A DNA stretch of 6,196 bases from Clostridiales bacterium (GCA_029007575.1 JAQXIB010000092.1:1-6196), one strand, 5' to 3'; positions 1 through 5,980 are shown, numbered from the stretch's first letter. Numbers and translations are program-made. The notes: a model not told the origin generated them from the sequence alone.

Positions 1-1533
1 CACACGCTTCATGCAGTTGCGAATATATTCAATTGCGGTCATATTCGTCAGGAATAAATACACCTCATCAACGCTCGCGGCGGTGTTTCCTTTCCCGAGA
101 AGCTGATTGCTCATAAAGGAGAGAATATTGAACAGCATCGCATCTTTGAGCCGTTTGTTGGTATCCAGCAGTCCTTTTACGCCGAACACAAGGAATTCGT
201 TGTCCGCGATATTACTGTGACCGTTAAAGTATTTGCTCTCCGCACCCACGCACATGGAGTGGATGCCAAGGCACACCTCTTGGAGCGTTTCCTCAGTGTA
301 AAGGTTTTTCCGCTGCTTATCATAGCCGTAGAATTCTTCCTCGCACAGCTTATAGAAATCCTCCATAATAGGATAATCGGTTGCCTTCAGCTTGCTGTAA
401 TCAGTGGAATCGGTAATCCCAAATCGAGCGTAGAGCTTAGAAAGCAGGATTTCAATGGTGTCAATCTGACTGTCGCTGAAATCTTTATATGCTCTGAAAA
501 AGTCTTTGAGATAAGCAATGTGCTGACTGAGGCGGGTAACCTTTCTAAAAGTAATAGGTGTACTGGGATCAATATCAACCTCATCCCCATTTGACCATGT
601 CTTCGGCTCTAACGGATTGATCATATATTTACCGGACATGAAATCGATATAGCAGCCGCCGAGGGCGGAGCATATTTCCTCGTATTCGTTTTCTGAATCC
701 AAACAGATAATGCTTTTGCCGGCCTCGCGGATATTAGTGAGAATCAGCTTTAACAGATAGCTTTTGCCCTGACCGGAGTTCCCGAGGATTAAAATGTTTG
801 AGGTTGTTTTGTCCTCGGCGCGACGGTCGAAGTCGACTAGCACATTGCTTCCGAACTTATCTCGACCGATATATATTCCATTGGGATCGGTCTTGCCGGA
901 GAAGTTGAAGGGATAGAGATTTGCCACCGAGTTAACCGGCAATACCCGTTCATACTGCGTTCCGAATTGATTGGCGCCCACGGGCAGAACAGACAAAAAG
1001 CCTTCTTTTTGCCGCAGCATCAGCCGGTCTACCGAAATTTTGGAACGTGCCAGTTCCATCGCGATCTCACTCTGCAATTCCTTAAGCCCTTCCATGCTCC
1101 TTGCTTTCAGCTCAATGAACACCGAGCAGTGGAGCAACAAGCCCTGTTCTCTTTTTTGATTTGCAACCAACCGCATTAAATCCTGTAAATTGCTCTCGGC
1201 TTCAATTGCTTCGGTTACATCATTTCCACCGGATTTGAGTTTGTTTTTTCGGGCGGCATTCTGAATAATCTTCCGCTGTTCCATGCTGTCTACCAACCGA
1301 TGATAGATACGCAATGTGACTCCGCTTTTATCTGCAAGCCGGGAAAGAATGGCTTGTTCCTCGGTGGAGGGCGGATATTCTCTGATCGCCCACACACAGC
1401 GATAGCTGTCGCCTAAGATATATCGGTCGGACAGAAATTTGACCGTGCCGGGCAGGATCATGTCAAAGAAATCCTTTGTGCGGATTTCTTCCATCTGTTC
1501 CGGCGTAAATGTTTTTGGTTTGCGTTTTAGCAT
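1..1533 (-). CDS. virB4: VirB4-like conjugation ATPase (CD1110/TraE type), 3' end outside window
   Basis: The frame is open from an ATG at 1533 to the window edge: 511 codons with no stop, so the C-terminus is missing. VirB4 proteins are membrane-associated AAA+ ATPases that power assembly and substrate transfer in type IV secretion, here presumably ICE conjugation. Seen: an N-terminal TraC/VirB4-like region (about residues 20-235), Walker A GNSGQGKS at 251-258 after a hydrophobic strand (NILIL), the segment SIICLDSENEYEE at 274-286, and a Walker B-like SVDEVYLF at 487-494 with the Asp-Glu pair at 489-490. The later motifs are beyond the edge. The start is backed by AGGAGG four bases upstream. 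That SD lies inside a perfect 10-bp hairpin stem, suggesting controlled translation. The gene lies directly downstream of the kinase terminator, so its transcript comes from read-through or from a promoter I cannot see. The family call is firm; the subfamily name is from memory. Confidence 0.93.
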   Translation of the reverse strand, partial: MLKRKPKTFTPEQMEEIRTKDFFDMILPGTVKFLSDRYILGDSYRCVWAIREYPPSTEEQAILSRLADKSGVTLRIYHRLVDSMEQRKIIQNAARKNKLKSGGNDVTEAIEAESNLQDLMRLVANQKREQGLLLHCSVFIELKARSMEGLKELQSEIAMELARSKISVDRLMLRQKEGFLSVLPVGANQFGTQYERVLPVNSVANLYPFNFSGKTDPNGIYIGRDKFGSNVLVDFDRRAEDKTTSNILILGNSGQGKSYLLKLILTNIREAGKSIICLDSENEYEEICSALGGCYIDFMSGKYMINPLEPKTWSNGDEVDIDPSTPITFRKVTRLSQHIAYLKDFFRAYKDFSDSQIDTIEILLSKLYARFGITDSTDYSKLKATDYPIMEDFYKLCEEEFYGYDKQRKNLYTEETLQEVCLGIHSMCVGAESKYFNGHSNIADNEFLVFGVKGLLDTNKRLKDAMLFNILSFMSNQLLGKGNTAASVDEVYLFLTNMTAIEYIRNCMKRV

Positions 1534-1537
1534 TTTT

Positions 1538-1571
1538 CCTCCTTCTGCCGTTTCGTGAAGACAGAAGGAGG
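1538..1571 (-). promoter_or_regulatory. Hairpin sequestering the virB4 Shine-Dalgarno
   Basis: On the minus strand, CCTCCTTCTG (1547-1538 on the plus strand) and its exact reverse complement CAGAAGGAGG (1562-1571 on the plus strand) form a perfect 10-bp stem with a 14-nt loop; one more G-U pair is possible at the loop end. In the mRNA the 3' arm contains AGGAGG, the only SD for the ATG at 1533, and the 5' arm CCUCCUU copies the 16S anti-SD tail. The RBS would be fully paired in the folded leader. Regulation of virB4 translation is inferred. Confidence 0.75.
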
Positions 1572-1575
1572 GCAT

Positions 1576-1618
1576 ATAAAAATCAGCCGTTCTGCATTCA
1601 CAAAACGACTGATTTTTT
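1576..1618 (-). terminator. Intrinsic terminator after the HipA-like kinase gene
   Basis: AATCAGCCGTT (1581-1591) and AACGACTGATT (1604-1614) form an 11-bp stem with a 12-nt loop, extended by three A-T pairs. The single non-Watson-Crick position is C/A as read on the plus strand but a G-U wobble in minus-strand RNA, fitting use on the minus strand. It starts 9 nt after the kinase stop codon and is followed by five T in minus orientation. The T run on the plus side could make it bidirectional, but no plus-strand gene is seen. Confidence 0.75.
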
Positions 1619-1626
1619 GTTGATTC

Positions 1627-3153
1627 TTATTGTTGCATACTTATTCCGTGCGTATAATCCTCCGCGATGTCTTCCACTACATCGTCCTCCGCGAAGTCCT
1701 CTTGAACATGAGTATACGCCATCGCAAGCTGCTGCAAATTACTGATACGGCGCTCTACTCCTGTGGTGATCGCACGAATACGGTTTGCATCGATATAGTC
1801 GGCGGCATCCTTGCAGGACAGCACCTTTGTGATCAGCTCCTTCACATCTGAGAGCGCGTCGAAGTTTATCCAATCAAAGGAGGAAACCAGCTTTAATTGC
1901 TCTTTGTGGTGATTTTTGAAAGGCTTACACTGAACCTCTTTCTCCGAGCGCATCTGTGCCGGCATTTTGTCGTAGCCGAGCGAGGAGCCGCTGTCGTAGA
2001 TCGGCGCCATACCAAGCCATTCGAGCGTTTCGGCATTCCGAATCGCACCGAAGTTGTTCAAATGCCGGTCTTCGTTGGCAATGATATAATCCAACACGAT
2101 CATTCGATCGAGAAACGGAACGATATCCTGGATGCCGAGCGCTTCACAACAGTTTACGAGATGCCGGTAACGCGAAGTGTTGTTATCCTGCTTCTGAAAC
2201 TGCAGGATACGCCATGCGGGTATAAGCTCGGTGTTTTCATTTATGAAATCCTCGCATATCGAGTACGGCGCGCCCTTGTTCCAGATGACGGTATACGGCA
2301 CATGGGAGATGCCGAGCCGCTGCATAATTCCGGTGGCGATCACCTCGTTGAAAGGCTGCTGACGAAACGGATTACTGCCGCCCTTGATGAGACAGCGTTT
2401 GCCGTCGATGATCTTCCATCGTTTTTTCAGATTGCCGTCCGAGGTGTTGTCGGGAGAACTGAAATTGAGACCGTCCTTCTTTTTGTTCTCTCCGAACAGG
2501 ACATCTCCGACATCTTCCGAAAAGTCGTTGTCAAAGAAGTTGATGTCCTCCCAGCGAAGCTCTGATCCTTCGGGACGGATCCAATATTGATCCGACAGGC
2601 TAAGCCCGTAACATCTGACAAGCAGCATTTTCGTACTGGATATCTGAAGCGCTTCCAATGCCTCGTGAACACCGGAACGGCTTGCCGGGATAGAGCGTTC
2701 CGTCCACCAATCGTTAAAGGCAGTACGGTCTGCCACACCACGGCGTATCGGAATGCCCACAGGGAGATGCTCCGGTGCGTAAATCTCTCCGATTCTCTGT
2801 ATAAAGCCGGTGGCGTCATCCAGTTCGATTTCCGCCACGGCGATCTTTTTGTGCATAAAGGTGCATTTCATGTTCGTCACCTCATTTCGCTTCTTTTCTT
2901 TTTTATCGGTTTTGGTAGTTGCTTTTAAACGGCGGAGCTGCTCCTGCAGCTTCTTTCGCGCTTCAAGCTGTCTTGCCAGCGGTTCCACTTCATCGTCACG
3001 CAGATACTTGCTCTGCTTGACGCCCTTTTCCGACCACTGATGATAATAATATACCTTGCCGGCGATTGTCTTTTTTGAAATATATCCCTTCGGCAGCTTG
3101 CCTATTTCCTTGGTAAGCGCCGCTATGCTTTCCAAAAGCACTTGGTTTTCCAT
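1627..3153 (-). CDS. HipA-like Ser/Thr kinase with an N-terminal DUF6788-like domain (fusion)
   Basis: 508 aa from the ATG at 3153, with AAGGTGG five bases upstream; a GTG at 3162 would add three residues. Residues 23-51 (GYISKKTIAGKVYYY and on) resemble the small DUF6788-type proteins, followed by a charged helix (55-77) and a Lys-rich linker. From Met95 onward the protein reads like a complete HipA/CtkA-type kinase: likely ATP-binding Lys257 in CLIKGG, Glu270 in FNEV, catalytic loop NEDRHLNNFG with Asp362 and Asn367, and metal-binding Asp387 in APIYDSGSSL. All core catalytic residues expected for HipA kinases are present, so it is probably active. The C-terminus (484-499) is strongly acidic. 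HipA kinases phosphorylate protein targets such as a tRNA synthetase and are usually paired with a HipB repressor; none lies next to this gene. It has its own promoter and terminator. Its target and role in the ICE are unknown. Confidence 0.87.
   Translation of the reverse strand: MENQVLLESIAALTKEIGKLPKGYISKKTIAGKVYYYHQWSEKGVKQSKYLRDDEVEPLARQLEARKKLQEQLRRLKATTKTDKKEKKRNEVTNMKCTFMHKKIAVAEIELDDATGFIQRIGEIYAPEHLPVGIPIRRGVADRTAFNDWWTERSIPASRSGVHEALEALQISSTKMLLVRCYGLSLSDQYWIRPEGSELRWEDINFFDNDFSEDVGDVLFGENKKKDGLNFSSPDNTSDGNLKKRWKIIDGKRCLIKGGSNPFRQQPFNEVIATGIMQRLGISHVPYTVIWNKGAPYSICEDFINENTELIPAWRILQFQKQDNNTSRYRHLVNCCEALGIQDIVPFLDRMIVLDYIIANEDRHLNNFGAIRNAETLEWLGMAPIYDSGSSLGYDKMPAQMRSEKEVQCKPFKNHHKEQLKLVSSFDWINFDALSDVKELITKVLSCKDAADYIDANRIRAITTGVERRISNLQQLAMAYTHVQEDFAEDDVVEDIAEDYTHGISMQQ
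2871..2883 (-). promoter_or_regulatory. Internal ribosome binding site and start codon inside the kinase gene
   Basis: GAGGTG (2883-2878, minus strand) stands six bases before an in-frame ATG (2871-2869). Translation from here gives a 414-aa protein beginning MKCTFMHKKIAVAEIELDD, which is where I would expect a stand-alone kinase of this family to begin. This SD is at least as good as the one of the long ORF, so a second, shorter kinase product is plausible. Confidence 0.55.
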
Positions 3154-3178
3154 GATTACCACCTTCGCTTTCAGATAT

Positions 3179-3208
3179 ATTATACCCCAAATTAACCTCT
3201 ATTGTCAA
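3179..3208 (-). promoter_or_regulatory. Sigma-70-type promoter of the HipA-like kinase
   Basis: On the minus strand there is a consensus -35 TTGACA (3208-3203) and a consensus -10 TATAAT (3184-3179) with an 18-bp spacer. The predicted start site lies about 19 nt upstream of the ATG at 3153. Tandem repeats sit just upstream of the -35. Confidence 0.8.
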
Positions 3209-3216
3209 TGCAGAGC

Positions 3217-3256
3217 ATGGTATTACAAAAAAAGTATGGTATTACAAAAAAAGTAT
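3217..3256. repeat. Two tandem 19-bp repeats upstream of the kinase promoter
   Basis: The unit ATGGTATTACAAAAAAAGT occurs twice without gap or mismatch (3217-3235 and 3236-3254), followed by AT, the start of a third copy. Each unit contains an A7 tract. The array begins 8 bp upstream of the -35 box. It could be a repressor or activator site or an UP-like A/T element; the sequence does not decide between these. Confidence 0.8.
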
Positions 3257-3306
3257 TCATATCATTCTTTCACGGCGCCGACAGCAAAAGGGATACAGCC
3301 GTAAGG

Positions 3307-3936
3307 CTAATCTTCTGATTTCTCGCCATCATCTATCCCACAAAACTGTTCTCCGTCAATATCCGGCATCTGCTCACCGTTCAGACTCGTCTCAAAGTAC
3401 AGGGCAAGAAAGCGTTTGATGTCTGCTTTCCTCATGCGCCGCACCTCAAACCCCTGCTCGGAGATTACTTTTTCGATTCGGTTAGCAGCATCGAAGCTCT
3501 GCTTGTCTTTTTGGTTTTTCAGTCGTGCGATAAACAAAAACTGCCTTGCCGTTGCCATTTCCATTTGAATGTTATCCAGAAAGTCAATGTCCTTTTTGAT
3601 AATTTTCCGCACCTTCGGATTTTGCTCGGCTGTCAACCGTTCAGTGAGATATGCCTTGTTATCGTCAAAACATTCCGAGGAGTCGGTGCAGGTGATTTCA
3701 AGGTCGGGGATGGCGGAGAGCACCATCATCAGATGGTGGATTTTGATTTCTATATTTGTGCGGGACAGCACCGAGATATTGGTCGGCGCAACAAGATAGA
3801 ACAGAAGCTCGCCCTTATTTGTCATAAGGCCGTATCTTGTGAAGGTCTTGATGCCGACCAGATCCTGTACCGAGCGTCCCTTTTTCTTTTTCTGTTGGTT
3901 TTCTTTCGTCACGGATCGCGCTTTGCTTATTTTCAA
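3307..3936 (-). CDS. Stand-alone VirB4/TraC N-terminal-like protein, conjugation gene without ATPase domain
   Basis: 209 aa from a TTG at 3936. The TTG is supported by GGAGG nine bases upstream and by the lack of an in-frame ATG before the conserved region. After a Lys-rich start, residues 30-180 follow the pattern of the N-terminal domain of VirB4/TraC/TrsE ATPases: a strand pair (TRYGLMTNKGELLFYL), a segment on APTNISVLS, a helix (IKIHHLMMVLSAIPDLEI), DIDFLDNIQMEMATARQFLF, and an ending like QGFEVRRMRKADIKRFLALY. No Walker motifs and no membrane segment are seen. I recall similar proteins beside prgI and virB4 in Tn1549-like ICEs, so it is probably a cytoplasmic part or partner of the conjugation machine. 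A terminator sits immediately upstream, so expression may depend on read-through. The fold assignment is by pattern only. Confidence 0.75.
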   Translation of the reverse strand: MKISKARSVTKENQQKKKKGRSVQDLVGIKTFTRYGLMTNKGELLFYLVAPTNISVLSRTNIEIKIHHLMMVLSAIPDLEITCTDSSECFDDNKAYLTERLTAEQNPKVRKIIKKDIDFLDNIQMEMATARQFLFIARLKNQKDKQSFDAANRIEKVISEQGFEVRRMRKADIKRFLALYFETSLNGEQMPDIDGEQFCGIDDGEKSED

Positions 3937-3950
3937 GCGTTTTCACCTCC

Positions 3951-3986
3951 AAAAAATTAAGGCACCGCATTTTCTGCGATGCCCTT
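3951..3986 (-). terminator. Intrinsic terminator after the nucleotidyltransferase gene
   Basis: On the minus strand GGCATCGC and GCGGTGCC (plus positions 3976-3983 and 3961-3968) form an 8-bp stem with one G-U pair, extended by flanking A-U and G-U pairs. The loop is 7 nt, followed by TTAATTTTTT. It lies 17 nt after the stop at 4004, and its T run abuts the GGAGG of the next gene. Confidence 0.75.
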
Positions 3987-4003
3987 GCGTTTGTATATGT
4001 GTT

Positions 4004-4777
4004 TTACATGGTTTGTACCGGGGAATCAGAAGGTTTTTCGGTTTCTTCTTCATTCTCGCTACCTGCGGACATTTTCTCTGCGGCGCGGCGAAGTATCTCA
4101 TCAAGATTGTCTTCTGACAGAACGCCGGGGTAGTCTGCTTCAAAGGATTGTAGCGTCACCTTGTTTTCCCCTTCACTTTTTTTGATTTTCTCAAATGCCT
4201 CGCCGTAGTTTTCTTTATCCATTGTCTGTTCTATAAAATCAACGGAAGAACGCGGCAAAGCCGACCAATCGCCGTACAGATCTGTTACAGCCTTTTTGAT
4301 TTGATCTAGTGTCAGCGACGTTCCGTTATCCTGATGTGCTTTCAATATTCCAATCACATCCGACAGGTCGTTTTTATACTTTCTCCCCGCCATCAGCTTC
4401 ATGGCTACCATATATTCTGCTGTTACGGTGCGCACTTCAAGAAGATTGGAAAAGGTTTTGTAATACACCGAATGTTCCACCAATTTAGGTGAATATGACC
4501 TGGTTTTCATAAAATCCGTGTTCAACCATCCATTTGGCAGTTCATATTTATCTCCCACCTGATTGATTGCCTGCTTCATTGCCGAGGAGGCTATGATAAT
4601 GGCGTCCATATCGTATGTTGTATCACGGAAGCCGTAGTTGATCAACACCGAAGCGCCACCGATGAGAATGATTTCGGCAGGCATTGCTTTTCCGTTCAGC
4701 TTGCGAAATGCTTTGGCAAGCTCTCGCAGATAAAGATCGAGGTTTTCTTTATGAAAAGCAGTTTCATTAAATGACAT
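4004..4777 (-). CDS. DUF6036/AbiEii-like nucleotidyltransferase, candidate toxin
   Basis: 257 aa from the ATG at 4777, with GAGGTG four bases upstream; the frame is open further upstream, but that part overlaps the preceding gene and lacks a better RBS. Residues 36-58 carry the nucleotidyltransferase signature: a hydrophobic strand, Gly40-Gly41, then RDTTYDMDAI with Asp56 and Asp58 as the metal-binding pair. A second conserved block at 113-140 (LEVRTVTAEYMVAMKLMAGR, then KNDLSD) matches the place where AbiEii/MNT-type enzymes have a Lys and a later Asp. The C-terminal tail is charged and looks disordered. AbiEii-type enzymes act as growth-inhibiting toxins paired with a DNA-binding antitoxin. 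Here the start overlaps the stop of the helix-turn-helix gene by 11 bp, implying translational coupling. The enzyme family is well supported; the toxin role and substrate are inferred. It could instead be another kind of defence component. Confidence 0.85.
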   Translation of the reverse strand: MSFNETAFHKENLDLYLRELAKAFRKLNGKAMPAEIILIGGASVLINYGFRDTTYDMDAIIIASSAMKQAINQVGDKYELPNGWLNTDFMKTRSYSPKLVEHSVYYKTFSNLLEVRTVTAEYMVAMKLMAGRKYKNDLSDVIGILKAHQDNGTSLTLDQIKKAVTDLYGDWSALPRSSVDFIEQTMDKENYGEAFEKIKKSEGENKVTLQSFEADYPGVLSEDNLDEILRRAAEKMSAGSENEEETEKPSDSPVQTM

Positions 4778-5354
4778 AGCGCACCTCGTTCTCGGCAATA
4801 TTAAATCTTCTGAATTCGGGGATCGCATTATCGAGGCTTTCGGTTATCACGGTATCGTCATCCATAACCTTTGCCATGGCGATCACGCTTTGCGGATAGA
4901 TGGGCTTAACGAGCTTTTGTTTTCGCATATCGCTGTAAGCACTGCACAGCGGCAGATCGTTTTCCCGGCTGAGATAATCCACCATTGCCAGCAGATAGAA
5001 CGCCTGCGGATACTGCTTTTGGTTATAATAGCTGCGTATTTCATCAGATTTTAAGGTTTCCACAATAAACGGGATGTCGCCGCAGTCCTTTACCCGGTGG
5101 CACACATTGCTTTTGAAAAGCTCGAAGGGTATTGTTTTCGGCACAGTATCAACTCCTTTCACAGCGTCAACAATCAAGTCCTCAATCGTTACATCGAGAA
5201 CCTGCGCCAGCTTATACAGCGTTTCGGCCGAGCATTTTTCAATCTTCGCCTGTCCGCTGCAAATGTTATTCAGTGTGGCATGAGGGACTCCGCTGAGTAC
5301 AGCGAGGCGGTATTTCGTCATGCCTTTTTCTTTGAGGATTTCATTGATGTTCAT
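4767..5354 (-). CDS. XRE-family helix-turn-helix protein with C-terminal partner domain, candidate antitoxin
   Basis: 195 aa from the ATG at 5354. Residues 4-60 form an XRE/Cro-type helix-turn-helix (GMTKYRLAVLSGVPHATLNN, recognition helix about 25-35, then SAETLYKLAQVLDVTIEDL). Residues 75-195 form a mostly helical domain that I cannot name, with FKSNVCHRVKDCG, YPQAFYLLAMVDYLSRENDL and a conserved-looking C-terminus. This reading is chosen over an upstream start at 5477 because helix-turn-helix proteins normally begin near MNINEILKEKG and because the extension overlaps the preceding gene. The ATG overlaps the end of the 82-aa gene by 14 bp, and a purine-rich stretch upstream (GGAGAGGCGG) could serve as a weak RBS, so translation is probably coupled. 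Likely roles are repression of the promoter at 5607-5635 and neutralising the downstream nucleotidyltransferase; both are inferred from gene order. Confidence 0.85.
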   Translation of the reverse strand: MNINEILKEKGMTKYRLAVLSGVPHATLNNICSGQAKIEKCSAETLYKLAQVLDVTIEDLIVDAVKGVDTVPKTIPFELFKSNVCHRVKDCGDIPFIVETLKSDEIRSYYNQKQYPQAFYLLAMVDYLSRENDLPLCSAYSDMRKQKLVKPIYPQSVIAMAKVMDDDTVITESLDNAIPEFRRFNIAENEVRYVI

Positions 5355-5589
5355 CTTCGATGCCGCCTCTCCACAAGTGTTTCTGCCTAAGATACTCTGC
5401 GTGTTCGGGAGTGATTGCCCCATCGTTGATCTCAGCGATATTGATGCTGCCGTAGAGCTCTCCCCACAGGCAGTCAAGCAAAGGTGAGCCGTTTTTCAGC
5501 CCATTCTTGTAGGCATCGAGGTCCTGCTGCAAATATTCCGGCAGCCCGTATTCGTATGAGTGTTCTCTATCCTTTAGTGTGTTCTGCAT
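5341..5589 (-). CDS. Small protein of unknown function, first gene of the HTH-nucleotidyltransferase operon
   Basis: 82 aa from the ATG at 5589, chosen because AGGTG lies six bases upstream; the ATG at 5595 and GTG at 5598 overlap that SD. I cannot assign a function. The protein is soluble and acidic, without signal peptide or membrane helix. Its visible features are a helical segment YGLPEYLQQDLDAYKNGLKN, a central SPLLDCLWGELYGSINIAEI, and ITPEHAEYLRQKHL near the end. The downstream helix-turn-helix gene starts inside its last codons, and a near-perfect promoter lies just upstream, so it is the promoter-proximal member of a coupled three-gene unit. It may be an accessory or regulatory subunit of that system. 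That it is a real gene is supported by its RBS, promoter and coupling. Confidence 0.78.
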   Translation of the reverse strand: MQNTLKDREHSYEYGLPEYLQQDLDAYKNGLKNGSPLLDCLWGELYGSINIAEINDGAITPEHAEYLRQKHLWRGGIEDEHQ

Positions 5590-5606
5590 TTGCATCACCT
5601 ATACAT

Positions 5607-5635
5607 ATTATATCGGTCAGCCGAAATATTGTCAA
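5607..5635 (-). promoter_or_regulatory. Consensus sigma-70-type promoter of the three-gene cargo operon
   Basis: On the minus strand the -35 TTGACA (5635-5630) and -10 TATAAT (5612-5607) both match consensus exactly, with the ideal 17-bp spacer. The ATG at 5589 is about 18 nt from the -10. The spacer, next to the -10, holds TCGGCTGACCGA (5624-5613, arms TCGG/CCGA), a small imperfect palindrome that could be an operator for the XRE protein of this operon. Confidence 0.85.
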
Positions 5636-5667
5636 GCGGTAAACCCAAAAGTCACAAAAGTTCTCGA

Positions 5668-5928
5668 TTATTGCCATTCATAGTACTGTTGTGTGCTGAT
5701 AAAATGCCGCGCAGCATATTTGATAAAATCGAGGACTGTGGTATCATCCATGCGAATAGTGAGAAAGCCGAAGCATAGGGTTGCCGCAGCCGGGACAAAA
5801 AACTTTAGCTGTACCAGCATAACGATGGACAGCAAGGCGGCAATGCCCAAAACAGCAAAATCCTTGAGGCTCCACAGCCAAAGATTGGCGGTGGCTTTCA
5901 GGTTTTGCGGATATAGATATGTGGTCAT
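5668..5928 (-). CDS. PrgI/VirB3-like small inner-membrane conjugation protein
   Basis: 86 aa from the ATG at 5928, with AAAGGAG ten bases upstream. A TTG at 5934 is in frame and four bases from the same SD; ATG is preferred because the family usually starts close to the TTYLYPQNLKA motif. Two hydrophobic helices are visible, about residues 22-41 (DFAVLGIAALLSIVMLVQL) and 43-58 (FFVPAAATLCFGFL). They are followed by a cytosolic tail ending in FIKYAARHFISTQQYYEW, like the ends of PrgI proteins. PrgI/VirB3-type proteins sit in the membrane and normally lie just upstream of the VirB4 gene. Here virB4 starts about 4.1 kb away, with two accessory units and one more transfer gene in between. The membrane topology is clear; the family name is inferred from size, topology and context. 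Confidence 0.78.
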   Translation of the reverse strand: MTTYLYPQNLKATANLWLWSLKDFAVLGIAALLSIVMLVQLKFFVPAAATLCFGFLTIRMDDTTVLDFIKYAARHFISTQQYYEWQ

Positions 5929-5949
5929 GATCAATTCACTCCTTTATAA

Positions 5950-5980
5950 CAAAACAGGACACCGCTTTTTGCAGTGTCCT
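5950..5980 (-). terminator. Terminator-like hairpin upstream of the PrgI-like gene
   Basis: AGGACACCGC (5956-5965) and GCAGTGTCCT (5971-5980) form a 10-bp stem with a 5-nt loop; the one mismatch on the plus strand becomes a G-U pair in minus-strand RNA. It is followed in minus orientation by GTTTTGTT, a moderate T-rich tail, and then by the SD at about 5939-5943. It could end an upstream transcript or act as a leader hairpin that tunes prgI expression. Confidence 0.55.

Noticed and set aside
217..594. 125-codon open frame on the plus strand
   Set aside because: Antisense shadow of the virB4 frame, which is open over the entire interval and carries the Walker motifs.
1897..2565. 222-codon open frame on the plus strand
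   Set aside because: It lies wholly antisense to the HipA-like kinase gene, whose catalytic motifs are intact. The translation shows no recognisable domain and no clear RBS.
2899..2904. Programmed -1 frameshift site (A AAA AAG) in the kinase gene
   Set aside because: The heptamer is not phased to the reading frame as a canonical slippery site needs. The A6 run is noted instead as a possible indel or transcriptional slippage spot.
4004..4828. Longer form of the nucleotidyltransferase starting at 4828
   Set aside because: The extra 17 residues overlap the end of the HTH gene, and the ATG at 4777 has a good SD and typical coupling spacing.
4767..5477. Longer form of the HTH protein starting at 5477
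   Set aside because: The extra 41 residues are low in complexity and overlap the 82-aa gene in another frame; the helix-turn-helix begins naturally at the ATG at 5354.
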